Source: Candidatus Bilophila faecipullorum (GTDB lineage: Bacteria > Desulfobacterota > Desulfovibrionia > Desulfovibrionales > Desulfovibrionaceae). From it: a stretch of DNA of 64,000 nt. A program made the translations under genes and the position numbers. Every line of letters begins with the position of its first letter. The stretch's first letter is position 1. The notes under the pieces are model-generated. The model saw nothing but the letters and a program-made list of their open reading frames with translations. It ran no database searches and had not been told where the DNA came from. The DNA lies in contig CALVEZ010000001.1 of NCBI GenBank assembly GCA_944326695.1, positions 1 to 64,000 of the forward strand, written 5' to 3'. Shown in pieces: positions 56,007-64,000 of the stretch.

Positions 56007-56762
56007 ATGTTTTCGCTCAAAGGTAAAACGGCCCTCGTTACCGGGTCCGGGCGCGGCATCGGCCTTGCCATCGCCGACGCGCTGGCCCAGCAGGGAGCCG
56101 ATGTTTTTCTGTCTGACATCAACGCCGACGTCGTGGAAAAGGCAGCGGCGGACCTTGCCGCACGACATACGGGCGTCGCCGTCCGTTCCCTCGTCTTTGA
56201 TGTGACCAATAAGAAACAAATTGAAGAGGCCATGCGGACCATCGCGGCGGCTGGCGGCCTTCAGATTCTGGTCAACAACGCGGGCATCAACCTCCGCGAG
56301 CCCGTGGCCGGCATGAGCGACGAGGTCTGGCAGCGGATGCTCGACACCAACCTGACCAGCGTTTTCCGCGTCTCGCGGGCCGCCTATCCCCTGTTGCGCG
56401 AACGCGGCGGCAAGGTCATCAACCTCTGCTCGCTGATGTCCGAAATCGCCCGCCCCACCGTTTCCCCCTACGCCAGCACCAAGGGCGCGGTGCGCCAGTT
56501 CACCCGCGCGCTGGCCACGGAATGGGCGGCGGACAACATTCAGGTCAACGGCATCGCCCCCGGCTTCATCGCTACGGACATGAACATCCCGCTTATGGAG
56601 GACAAGGAACTCAACGGCTACATCATGCGCCACACGCCCGCCAAGCGCTGGGGCAAGCCCTCCGAGGTCGCCTCGGTCGCGGCCTTCCTCGCCTCCCCCG
56701 GCGCGGACTTTGTGACCGGGCAGGTCATCTTCATCGACGGCGGCTTCATCGTTTCCCTTTAA
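56007..56762 (+). CDS. SDR, gluconate 5-dehydrogenase-like
   Basis: 251 aa from the ATG at 56007. Classical [11 protein letters not shown] (12-19), NNAGIN, Ser in [16 protein letters not shown] catalytic Tyr/Lys, and [13 protein letters not shown]. It groups with IdnO/GnO-type 5-keto-gluconate reductases. Together with the IdnD-like dehydrogenase it could form an oxidation/reduction pair that epimerises a hydroxyl. It is followed after 14 bases by the deoC-like gene. Confidence 0.85.
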   Translation: MFSLKGKTALVTGSGRGIGLAIADALAQQGADVFLSDINADVVEKAAADLAARHTGVAVRSLVFDVTNKKQIEEAMRTIAAAGGLQILVNNAGINLREPVAGMSDEVWQRMLDTNLTSVFRVSRAAYPLLRERGGKVINLCSLMSEIARPTVSPYASTKGAVRQFTRALATEWAADNIQVNGIAPGFIATDMNIPLMEDKELNGYIMRHTPAKRWGKPSEVASVAAFLASPGADFVTGQVIFIDGGFIVSL

Positions 56763-56776
56763 GGGCGGAGGTTCCC

Positions 56777-57511
56777 ATGCAGCTTGACGGCATCGCTCTG
56801 GACGCCCGCGACGCGGCGGCACGCATCGACCATACCGTCCTCGCCCCGGACGCAACGCGGGCGGACATGGAAAAAGCCTGCGCCGTGGCCCGCTCCTACG
56901 GCTTCCGGGCCGTGTTCACCAACCCCTACTGGTCGCCGCTGGTGGCCGAGCTTCTCGACGGGAGCGGTATCGCCGCGGGCATCTCGGCGGCCTTCCCTCT
57001 CGGCTCCATCTCCACGGAAAGCAAGGTCCGGGAAGTCATGGACGTGGTGGAACGTCTGGACGGGAAGCCCTGCGCGGTGGACATGGTGACCAACATCGGC
57101 CTGCTCAAGGAAAAACGCTACGCCGACTATACCGCCGACATCCGGGCCGTGGTCCGGGCCGTGCAAGGGCGCGCGATGGAGGTCAAGGCCATTCTGGAAA
57201 CCTCCCTCCTCACCCCCGAGGAAATCCGCGCCGCCTGCCTCTGCGCGGCTGAGGCGAGCGCGGACTACGCCAAAACTTCGACGGGACGGGCGGGCGCGCC
57301 CTCGCTGGAGCATATCGCCATCATGAAAGCCGCCCTGCCGCCTTCGGTGGGCGTGAAATTCTCGGGCTTCGGCACCCTGAACGCGCCCGAGCTGGCGATC
57401 TGCGCCTTCGCGCTCGGCGCGGACCTGCTCGGCTCACCGTGCGGCGACGTCATCGTGGACGCGCTGTCCTCCCGCTATGCCGCCCTGCGCGTTTCCCTGA
57501 ACGCGGGCTGA
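56777..57511 (+). CDS. deoC: DeoC-family class I aldolase
   Basis: 244 aa from the ATG at 56777. Matches deoxyribose-phosphate aldolase: IDHTVLAPDATRADMEKACA, D102 in VDMVTNIGLLK, K137, Schiff-base lysine K166 in AKTSTGR and GVKFSGFG. Cleaves 2-deoxyribose 5-phosphate into acetaldehyde and glyceraldehyde 3-phosphate in the classical pathway; here it may act on another deoxy-keto phosphate. Last gene of the operon, followed by a terminator. Confidence 0.85.
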   Translation: MQLDGIALDARDAAARIDHTVLAPDATRADMEKACAVARSYGFRAVFTNPYWSPLVAELLDGSGIAAGISAAFPLGSISTESKVREVMDVVERLDGKPCAVDMVTNIGLLKEKRYADYTADIRAVVRAVQGRAMEVKAILETSLLTPEEIRAACLCAAEASADYAKTSTGRAGAPSLEHIAIMKAALPPSVGVKFSGFGTLNAPELAICAFALGADLLGSPCGDVIVDALSSRYAALRVSLNAG

Positions 57512-57517
57512 TCCGCT

Positions 57518-57552
57518 GAAAAGGCCGGGGGGAGCCTGCCTCCCGGCCTTTT
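57518..57552 (+). terminator. Terminator of the TRAP/catabolic operon
   Basis: AAAAGGCCGGG pairs with CCCGGCCTTTT around a 12-base loop. The remaining 57553-57954 gap is GC-rich with no supported gene. Confidence 0.85.
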
Positions 57553-57954
57553 GCCGTCCCGTCCGGCTTCCTCCACTGACCCTCCGCCCCGTCCGACGCG
57601 CGGCCTTTCTCCCTTCCCCGCCGCCCTCGCCAAGGAGCGGAAGGGCTTTCCCTCACCGCCGCGTCTCCCCTTCCCTCCCGCGCGCGTCCTTTTTGAGCCG
57701 CCGGGAGGGAAAAGCCCGCACCCGCCTTTCCTGTCGAGTACGGCCTTTTCTCTTGCGCGCAGGGCAAGCGTTCCGGCCCCGCTCCTTGCCTGCAGTCCTC
57801 CATGCTCAAGAACGGGGCCACCCCTTGCTCTAAGACCCGGGATATGTCAGGAAACGACTAAAGCCCGTTCTTTCCTGTGAACGGCAGCAACGCCGCGGCG
57901 CGTTCCCCTTCGTCGAAGGCAGGCGGACCGCCCGGCAACAAATCAGGAACTGCG

Positions 57955-59283
57955 ATGGACATGACTTTCGACTCCGTGCTGGCTCTGGCCCCGGACGTAT
58001 CCTCCGTCAAGGCGGCGCACGGCCTCGTCGCGCCGGGCAAATGGCCCGCACTCGGCTGTGACGACGCCGCGCTGTGGGGTGAATGCAAGGGCAGCGGGGC
58101 CAAGCCCTATCAGGTGGAGGTCGACCTGTCCGGCCCGGCCTTCAAATGCACCTGCCCCAGCCGCAAATTTCCCTGCAAGCACGCGCTGGCCCTGCTGCTT
58201 CTGCGCCTCCAGCATGAAAGCGCCTTTACGCAGCACGAAGCCCCGGAATGGGTCAAGGAATGGCTGGCCGCGCGCGGACGCAATGCCGCCCGGCAGGAAA
58301 AGAAAAGTTCCGGCCAGACGCCCGATCCCGCCGCCTCCGCCAGGCGCGAAGCGTCCCGCCTCAAGCGTATGGCCGCCGGGCTCGACGATCTGGAACGCTG
58401 GATGTGCGATCTCGTGCGCCACGGATTCGGCCAGCTTTCCGGCGCTTCCTCCCGCTGGGCGGAGGACATGGCCGCGCGCATGGTGGACGCGCAGGTGCCG
58501 GGCATGGCCGCGCGGCTGCGCGCCCTTTCCGGCGTGGTCGGTACGCGTCCGGACTGGCCCGCCCTGCTGCTGGCCGGATTCGGGCGGATGCAGCTTCTGA
58601 TCGACGCCTTCCGCCGCCTTGACGCCTTGCCTCTCCCCGAAGGCGCCGACGTGCGCGCCGCCCTCGGACTGGTTCCCGACAAGGAGGAGGTGCTTGCCGA
58701 AGGCGAGCGCGCCGAGGGCCGCTGGCTGGTGCTCGGCGTCGGCTACGACGAGGAAGATCGGCTGTGGCGGCGGCGCGTGTGGCTCTACAACCTTGAAAGT
58801 GCGCGCCCGGCCCTGCTGCTCGACTTCTCCCACCGCGAAAAACGTTTCGAGCACAGCTATGTGCCCGGCAGCGTCGTCAGGCTGGCGCTGGCCTTTTACC
58901 CCGGCGCATCGCCCCTGCGCGCCGTAGCTCTGGAAGCCCCTGCTGCCGACGGGACCGCGCCCGTTCCCTCCGTCACGCTGGCCGAGGCGCTGGAAGCCGT
59001 GGCCGGACGCGTGGCGGCCCAGCCGTGGCAATGGCCCCTTCCCATGATGATCAGCGACGCCTCGCCCTGTCGCGAAGGCGAGGCATGGCGGCTGCAAAGC
59101 GACGACGGAAGCTGCCTTCCCCTCTTTGTGGAAGACGACGATGGCTGGCAGCTGCTCGCTCTCGCGGGCGGCCATCCGCTGAGTCTGTGGGGCGAATGGG
59201 ACGGCGCTTGTTTCCGCCCGCTGAGCGCATGGCTGCCCGGCGCGTCCGGCGCACCCCTGTGGCTGGAAGGAGGTCGAGGATGA
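57955..59283 (+). CDS. SWIM zinc-finger protein
   Basis: 442 aa from the ATG at 57955. SWIM motif CxC-x6-CxH (C65, C67, C74, H76) in FKCTCPSRKFPCKHALALLL. The rest is mostly helical, then beta-rich. It resembles the YehQ-type protein encoded beside MoxR AAA+ genes. SWIM fingers bind DNA or proteins. The gene is coupled to the next by an ATGA overlap (59280-59283). Confidence 0.85.
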   Translation: MDMTFDSVLALAPDVSSVKAAHGLVAPGKWPALGCDDAALWGECKGSGAKPYQVEVDLSGPAFKCTCPSRKFPCKHALALLLLRLQHESAFTQHEAPEWVKEWLAARGRNAARQEKKSSGQTPDPAASARREASRLKRMAAGLDDLERWMCDLVRHGFGQLSGASSRWAEDMAARMVDAQVPGMAARLRALSGVVGTRPDWPALLLAGFGRMQLLIDAFRRLDALPLPEGADVRAALGLVPDKEEVLAEGERAEGRWLVLGVGYDEEDRLWRRRVWLYNLESARPALLLDFSHREKRFEHSYVPGSVVRLALAFYPGASPLRAVALEAPAADGTAPVPSVTLAEALEAVAGRVAAQPWQWPLPMMISDASPCREGEAWRLQSDDGSCLPLFVEDDDGWQLLALAGGHPLSLWGEWDGACFRPLSAWLPGASGAPLWLEGGRG

Positions 59284-60956
59284 CGACCCTGCAAACACTC
59301 GGGGCTCAGGCCCTGCTCGGCACGGACAAGCGGCCGCCCGCCTTTCCGCCCGACGACAGCGAGATCGGGCGGCTCCTGCACGCCCTCCCCGGCGGCGAGG
59401 GCAACGCCGACGCACTGCGCCTCCTGCGCGCCGCGGGCGTTCAGGCCGTCTGCGGGGACGCGGGCTATACGCCGCCCCGCACCGAAAGGCTCATCCCGGC
59501 CCCCTGCCCGGAGGAAACGCGCCAAGCCGTGGATAAGGCCGCCATGATCGGCATCCTGCGCCGCCTCTTCGCTGAAGGCGCCGAAAGGCCCTGCCGCGAA
59601 GCCCTGCGCCTCATGCAAAAAGCCGACAGGATACTGCCGCCCGCGCTGCTGCCGCCCGCTCTGGCCCTCGGACGCCGCGTCCCGGCCCTGCGCGAATCCA
59701 TCGCCGCCGTCGCGGGCGAGCGCGGGCGCTGGCTCGGCCTGCAAAATCCCGCGTGGAACCTCTTCGCCACGGACGCCGGAGGCGAACTCGACCCGGAAAG
59801 CTGGGATCACGGCAGCCCGATCCAGCGCCGGACCTACATGAGCGCCATGCGCCGCAAGGATGCGGCCAAGGCGCGCGCCCTTTTCGAGGAGGCGCGGGAG
59901 ACGGCGGACGCCAAGGAACGCGCCGCCTTCGCCGAATGCCTCCGGGAAAACCTCAGCCTTGAGGACGAAGCCCTCCTCGAAAGCCTGCTCGCCACGGACC
60001 GCAGCAAGGAAGTCCGTCAGATCGCCGCCACCCTCCTCTCCCTCTTGCCGGAAAGCGCCTATGCCCGGCGTATGGGCGAGCGCCTCGCCGCCTGCATCGT
60101 CCTTCCCGAGCCCAGGAAAGGGGGGCTGCTCGACCGCGTGGCCGCCGCGCTCTCCGGCCCGGACCTGCCGGAAGTCAACCCGCCGCAGGCCTTCGATCCC
60201 GAATGGAAAAAGGACATGGTCGAGGAAAAAAAGCCGCCGTACGAAAAGCTCGGGCAGCGCGGCTGGTGGCTCCATCAGCTTGCCAAGGGCACGCCGCTGT
60301 CATGGTGGGAAGCCCACACCGGCCTGACACCCGCCGCCCTCTTCAAGTGGGCGCAAAAAGGCGACTGGAGCTACGCCCTGCTGCGCATCTGGTGGGAGGG
60401 CATCCTGCGCGAACGCCATGCCGTCTGGGCCCGCGCCTACCTTGACGTCGTCTTTCAGGGCGGCATGGACGCCATGATCGGCGAAACGAGGCTCGAAGCC
60501 GCGGAACTCATCGGCATCCTGCCCCAAGCCGAGCGCGAGGCCGCCATGCTGGAGCGCTTCCCCTATCCCGGCCCCACGGATTCGCCGGACAAGTTCGCCC
60601 ACAACAATGACAAACGCCTGATCATGTTCTCGCATATGAGCTCCCTACGCTGGGACGAGGACGCGGTCTTTTCCGAAGAGGGAAGCCGCCATCTGATCAA
60701 GTGCCTCCATTTCTGGGCCAGACATCTCACCGACGACGAGAAGATGGCCTATTCCGGCGGGCCCTACGCGCTGGCGAAAATCGCCGAAGCGACCGCCGGA
60801 CTGTTGCCCTTCCCGGTGCTGGACACGGTGCTGGAGGACTGGCCCCGTGACGAGGCCGGGCTGCCCTGCTGCTCGCAAATCCACGCAAACCTGTCGGCCT
60901 CCCTTGCCGCCCGCAAGACCCTTTACCTCTACTTTGCCGGAGAAAACGCCTCATGA
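59280..60956 (+). CDS. DUF5691-like helical-repeat protein
   Basis: 558 aa starting in the ATGA that ends the SWIM gene. Almost entirely alpha-helical with HEAT-like character: KEVRQIAATLLSLLPESAYA, GWWLHQLAKGTPLSWWEAH. Family assignment rests on context and general resemblance to proteins annotated DUF5691 next to SWIM and MoxR genes. Likely a scaffold or adaptor in the complex. It overlaps the next gene by ATGA as well. Confidence 0.7.
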   Translation: MTTLQTLGAQALLGTDKRPPAFPPDDSEIGRLLHALPGGEGNADALRLLRAAGVQAVCGDAGYTPPRTERLIPAPCPEETRQAVDKAAMIGILRRLFAEGAERPCREALRLMQKADRILPPALLPPALALGRRVPALRESIAAVAGERGRWLGLQNPAWNLFATDAGGELDPESWDHGSPIQRRTYMSAMRRKDAAKARALFEEARETADAKERAAFAECLRENLSLEDEALLESLLATDRSKEVRQIAATLLSLLPESAYARRMGERLAACIVLPEPRKGGLLDRVAAALSGPDLPEVNPPQAFDPEWKKDMVEEKKPPYEKLGQRGWWLHQLAKGTPLSWWEAHTGLTPAALFKWAQKGDWSYALLRIWWEGILRERHAVWARAYLDVVFQGGMDAMIGETRLEAAELIGILPQAEREAAMLERFPYPGPTDSPDKFAHNNDKRLIMFSHMSSLRWDEDAVFSEEGSRHLIKCLHFWARHLTDDEKMAYSGGPYALAKIAEATAGLLPFPVLDTVLEDWPRDEAGLPCCSQIHANLSASLAARKTLYLYFAGENAS

Positions 60957-62053
60957 GCACGGATACCGCCACCGCAAGCGCCAAGCTGCGCCGTCACGCC
61001 GAGGAGCAGTTCGCCGAGGAACTGGAAGAACTCAAAAAGACCGATACCCGCCAGCGCCCGAGCAACTGGGAGCTTTCCCCGTGGGCCGTGTGCACCTACC
61101 TGATGGGGGGCGAACTGCCCAACGGCTTCACGGTCAGCCCCAAATACATCGGCAACCGCCGGATCATCGAAACCGCCGTGGCTACGCTGGCCACCGACCG
61201 CGCGCTCCTGCTCTACGGCGTGCCCGGCACGGCCAAGTCGTGGGTGTCGGAGCATCTGGCGGCGGCCATCAGCGGTGACTCCACGCGGATCATTCAGGGT
61301 ACGGCGGGCACCAGCGAAGAGCAGATGCGCTACGGCTGGAACTACGCGGAACTGCTCGCCAAGGGCCCGTCGCGCGCGGCGCTCGTGGCAAGCCCCCTCA
61401 TGCGGGCGATGGCGCAAGGCCGCATCGCGCGCGTGGAAGAGCTTACCCGCATCCCCGCCGACGTGCAGGATACCCTCATCACCATCCTGTCGGAAAAGAC
61501 CCTCCCCATCCCCGAACTCAACGAGGAAGTGCAGGCCGTGCGCGGCTTCAACGTCATCGCCACGGCCAACAACCGCGACAAGGGCGTCAACGAGCTTTCC
61601 TCCGCGCTGAAGCGGCGTTTCAATACGGTCATCCTGCCCGTGCCCGCCACCGAAGAGGAAGAGGTGCGCATCGTCTCCAAGCGCGTGGCGGAAATGGGCC
61701 GGGCGCTCGAACTGCCCGCCGAGCCCCCGGCACTCAAGGAAGTCCGCCGCGTGGTGCAGATTTTCCGCGAACTGCGCAACGGCAAGACCGAAGACGGCAA
61801 GACCAAGCTGAAATCCCCCACCGGCACCCTGAGCACGGCGGAGGCCATTTCCGTCATCAACAGCGGCATGGCTCTGGCCGCGCACTTCGGTGACGGCGAG
61901 CTGCACGCCCGGGACATCGCGTCCAGCCTCGTGGGGGCCGTGGTCAAGGACCCGGTGCAGGACGACATCGTCTGGCGCGAATACCTTGAAACCGTCATGA
62001 AGGAACGCGGCGAGTGGAAGGACCTCTACCGGGCCTGCCGCGACGTGGAATAA
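60953..62053 (+). CDS. MoxR-type AAA+ ATPase
   Basis: 366 aa. Walker A GVPGTAKS (89-96), an unusual Walker B region (GRIARVEELTRIP), sensor 1 ATANNRDKG and arginine-finger region SSALKRRFN. MoxR proteins work as chaperone-like remodelers with a von Willebrand A partner; no VWA gene is within the window but it may lie beyond 64000. It is close to E. coli YehL in arrangement. Coupled start with the DUF5691-like gene. Confidence 0.9.
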   Translation: MSTDTATASAKLRRHAEEQFAEELEELKKTDTRQRPSNWELSPWAVCTYLMGGELPNGFTVSPKYIGNRRIIETAVATLATDRALLLYGVPGTAKSWVSEHLAAAISGDSTRIIQGTAGTSEEQMRYGWNYAELLAKGPSRAALVASPLMRAMAQGRIARVEELTRIPADVQDTLITILSEKTLPIPELNEEVQAVRGFNVIATANNRDKGVNELSSALKRRFNTVILPVPATEEEEVRIVSKRVAEMGRALELPAEPPALKEVRRVVQIFRELRNGKTEDGKTKLKSPTGTLSTAEAISVINSGMALAAHFGDGELHARDIASSLVGAVVKDPVQDDIVWREYLETVMKERGEWKDLYRACRDVE

Positions 62054-62221
62054 GGGAAGGCGTCCGGCAAAACGCCGCACGGAAGGGCGGTCCCGAAAAA
62101 CCGCGCTTCCATGCGGCCATGCCGTGGACTCAAAAAGGCGTCTCGTCGTCCCTTGCCGGAAAGGTCCGGCGGCGTTCAGCCGCGCAAGGTGCCGGGAAAG
62201 CCGCAGGGTCTGCGAACGTCT

Positions 62222-62364
62222 TTAGAGCAAATGAACTTTGACTGTTTACAAAAGTCAAAGTTGGCATTCTGCCAAAAAACATCGTTTTTGGCAGAATCCA
62301 CGCCACATTGTGGCGGGCCACACCTGCGTGTGGCCAGAGCCGTTTCATTTTGAACCTGCTCTAA
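62222..62364. other. Multi-hairpin structured element
   Basis: An outer stem TTAGAGCA/TGCTCTAA (62222-62229 with 62357-62364) encloses four hairpins: AACTTTGAC/GTCAAAGTT (62234-62262), a 13-bp stem (62266-62278 with 62285-62297), CGCCAC/GTGGCG (62301-62315) and GGCCACAC/GTGTGGCC (62316-62335). AT-rich against its surroundings. No gene in 62054-62450. Confidence 0.7.
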
Positions 62365-62366
62365 GA

Positions 62367-62400
62367 GAAGAAGAAGAAGAAGAAGAAGAAGAAGAAGAAG
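62367..62400 (+). repeat. (GAA)11 trinucleotide tract
   Basis: About eleven perfect GAA units directly after the multi-hairpin element and 50 bases before the next start codon. Confidence 0.9.
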
Positions 62401-62450
62401 GCGCCTTCCAGAGAGCCTCCCTCCCCTCACCGTTTACAAAGGGCCTCGCC

Positions 62451-64000
62451 ATGTCCGATCAGTCCGTTCACCTTTTCGGTATCCGCCACCACGGGCCGGG
62501 CTGCGCCCGCAGTCTCCTGCGCGCGCTGGAAGATTTGCAGCCGGATTGTTTGCTGGTGGAAGGCCCGCCGGACGGAGAAGCCGTCTTGCCCTTCCTGCTC
62601 GACGAGGCGCTGAAGCCTCCGGTCGCCCTGCTCGTCTACGCGCCGGAAGAGCCGCACTACGCCTCCTTCTACCCCTTCGCCCTTTTCTCCCCGGAATGGC
62701 AGGCCCTGCGCTACGGCCTTGGCCGCTCCCTGCCCGTCCGTTTCATGGATTTGCCCCTCGCTCATCAATTGGCGCTGGACAAGGCCGAGGCTCTGGCCGC
62801 GCAGGAGGCTGAAGCGGCGGCGCAAGCGGAGGCTGCCGAGGAACGTGGGGCTGCCGGAGAAGCGGGGGAAACGCCGCGTTCCCAAGGGGCCGGACCTGCG
62901 GAAGGTTCTTCCGAAACCGCAGCCTCAACCCCACCCGCAGCCGGGGCCAGCGTAGAGGAAAGCATAGAGACGGCGAAGAACACGCCAGAGGCCGCTCCCG
63001 AGGAACACGTCCTGCCGGACCATGCCGAGCCCTGCGACGAAGCGCCCGTCCTCCCCGACGTGCACGATCCGCTGGACTGGCTCGGCCGGGCCGCGGGCTA
63101 CGGCGACGGCGAGGCGTGGTGGAATCATATGGTCGAAGAGCGCAGCGACGGGCTGGAGCTTTTCGCGGCCATCCGCGAGGCCATGACCACCCTGCGCGCC
63201 GAAGCGCCCCGGGACGGCTGGGGCGAAGCCGAAAAACATCGGGAGGCGCTGCGGGAAGCCCACATGCGCAAGTGCCTGCGTCAGGCCAAAAAGGACGGCT
63301 TCCAACGTATCGCCGTGGTCTGCGGGGCGTGGCATGTGCCCGCCTTCGACGCCGGGTCCGCCAAAGAGGACAACGCCCTCCTGAAGGGCCTGCCCAAAAT
63401 GAAGGTGGCGGCCACATGGACGCCGTGGACCTATCACCACCTCAGCCGCAGCAGCGGCTACGGCGCGGGCGTGACCTCCCCGGCATGGTACGAGCACCTT
63501 TGGCGCGCCGGGAATGGCGAGCGCGCCGTGGGCTGGCTCAGCCGCGCCGCCCGGCTCTTCCGCGAGCAGGATATGGACTGCTCGTCCGCCCACATCATCG
63601 AAGCGGCCCGGCTCGCCACTTCGCTGGCCGCCCTGCGCGATCTCCCCCGGCCCGGCCTCCCGGAACTCTATGAAGCCCTGAAAACCGTAGTCTGCATGGG
63701 CGACGAAGCGCCCCTGCGCCTTATCGAGCGCGAGCTCATCGTGGGCGACAGTCTCGGGTCCGTGCCCGCCTCCGCGCCCACCCTGCCCCTGCAACGGGAT
63801 TTGGAACGGCAGCAGAAAAGTTTGCGCCTCAAGCCGGAAGCCGCGCAAAAAACCATCGATCTCGACTTGCGCCAGCCCAATGATCTGGCGCGCAGCCATC
63901 TTCTTCACCGCCTGCGCCTGCTCGACATCGAATGGGGCGTCCCGGCGAATGCCTCAGGCAACGCGCGCGGTACCTTCCATGAATATTGGCAGACGCAGTG
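62451..64000 (+). CDS. DUF5682-like protein (partial at window end)
   Basis: At least 516 aa; runs off the window. Starts VHLFGIRHHGPGCARSLL, a His-rich opening reminiscent of the TraB/TIKI/EreA-type clan, followed by LQPDCLLVEGPPDGEAVLPF. A low-complexity Ala/Glu/Pro linker (about 105-200) interrupts the domain, then RIAVVCGAWHVPAF supplies a second conserved His. Proteins annotated DUF5682 co-occur with MoxR, VWA and SWIM genes. The 397-base gap from the MoxR gene holds the structured element and GAA tract. Confidence 0.75.
   Translation, partial: MSDQSVHLFGIRHHGPGCARSLLRALEDLQPDCLLVEGPPDGEAVLPFLLDEALKPPVALLVYAPEEPHYASFYPFALFSPEWQALRYGLGRSLPVRFMDLPLAHQLALDKAEALAAQEAEAAAQAEAAEERGAAGEAGETPRSQGAGPAEGSSETAASTPPAAGASVEESIETAKNTPEAAPEEHVLPDHAEPCDEAPVLPDVHDPLDWLGRAAGYGDGEAWWNHMVEERSDGLELFAAIREAMTTLRAEAPRDGWGEAEKHREALREAHMRKCLRQAKKDGFQRIAVVCGAWHVPAFDAGSAKEDNALLKGLPKMKVAATWTPWTYHHLSRSSGYGAGVTSPAWYEHLWRAGNGERAVGWLSRAARLFREQDMDCSSAHIIEAARLATSLAALRDLPRPGLPELYEALKTVVCMGDEAPLRLIERELIVGDSLGSVPASAPTLPLQRDLERQQKSLRLKPEAAQKTIDLDLRQPNDLARSHLLHRLRLLDIEWGVPANASGNARGTFHEYWQTQ

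Overview
The window is a GC-rich bacterial chromosome segment broken up by AT-rich accessory islands. Stacked tripartite transporters (one TTT, one TRAP), two sigma-54-dependent activators, a DUF4102-type integrase remnant and the overall codon style suggest a host-associated deltaproteobacterium of the Desulfovibrionaceae/Bilophila kind. This is inference; no rRNA or marker gene is present.

Region 1 (1-9.4 kb) is a defence-type island: a zinc-finger membrane protein, an XRE regulator, a PD-(D/E)XK-like protein, a complete type I restriction-modification operon (hsdM-hsdS-hsdR, minus strand), a divergent HrgA/COG2958-like nuclease-like gene and a RelE/HTH toxin-antitoxin pair.

Region 2 (9.5-23.6 kb) starts with a 15-bp sequence resembling the 3' end of a tRNA-Ser gene and an integrase lacking its catalytic C-terminus. 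It then holds a metabolic block: an orphan ABC-type binding protein, a PrpR-like sigma-54 activator, tctC-tctB-tctA and a YtcJ-like amidohydrolase. It ends in mobile debris: a LON-domain fragment, a second copy of the PD-(D/E)XK-like gene, a phage nuclease tail, the second 15-bp repeat, an AT-rich TIR-domain gene, a 114-bp inverted-repeat element and a decayed copy of the integrase 5' region.

Region 3 (22.9-26.4 kb) has two EamA/DMT permease genes, a LysR regulator and tRNA-Leu(GAG).

Region 4 (26.4-36.3 kb) is a 9.9-kb integrative element in the 3' end of tRNA-Leu, bounded by a 17-bp direct repeat. It carries an intact tyrosine integrase, a four-copy repeat array of about 84-bp period, an unknown 238-aa protein, tandem Rha remnants, a phage-type replication protein coupled to a small membrane ORF, a Mor-like activator split over two overlapping frames, a 28-aa membrane peptide and a serine recombinase with a likely res region. 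There are no capsid, terminase or conjugation genes, so it looks like a satellite-type element. A DUF4102 integrase remnant just outside the right end records an earlier insertion.

Region 5 (37-57.5 kb) is catabolic. It has an SDR, a minus-strand SDR/polysaccharide-deacetylase/polysaccharide-deacetylase operon, a GltS-like permease, a frameshifted sigma-54 activator, and then HAD phosphatase-DeoR followed by a TRAP transporter, an IolC kinase-aldolase fusion, an IdnD-like dehydrogenase, a TIM-barrel isomerase, an IdnO-like SDR and a DeoC-like aldolase. Together these look like uptake and breakdown of a sugar acid, deoxy-sugar or polyol.

Region 6 (57.9 kb to the window end) is a translationally coupled SWIM-finger / DUF5691-like / MoxR AAA+ / DUF5682-like cluster; the last gene runs off the window. 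Two compact multi-hairpin intergenic elements, at 54.8 and 62.3 kb, have no gene-based explanation.
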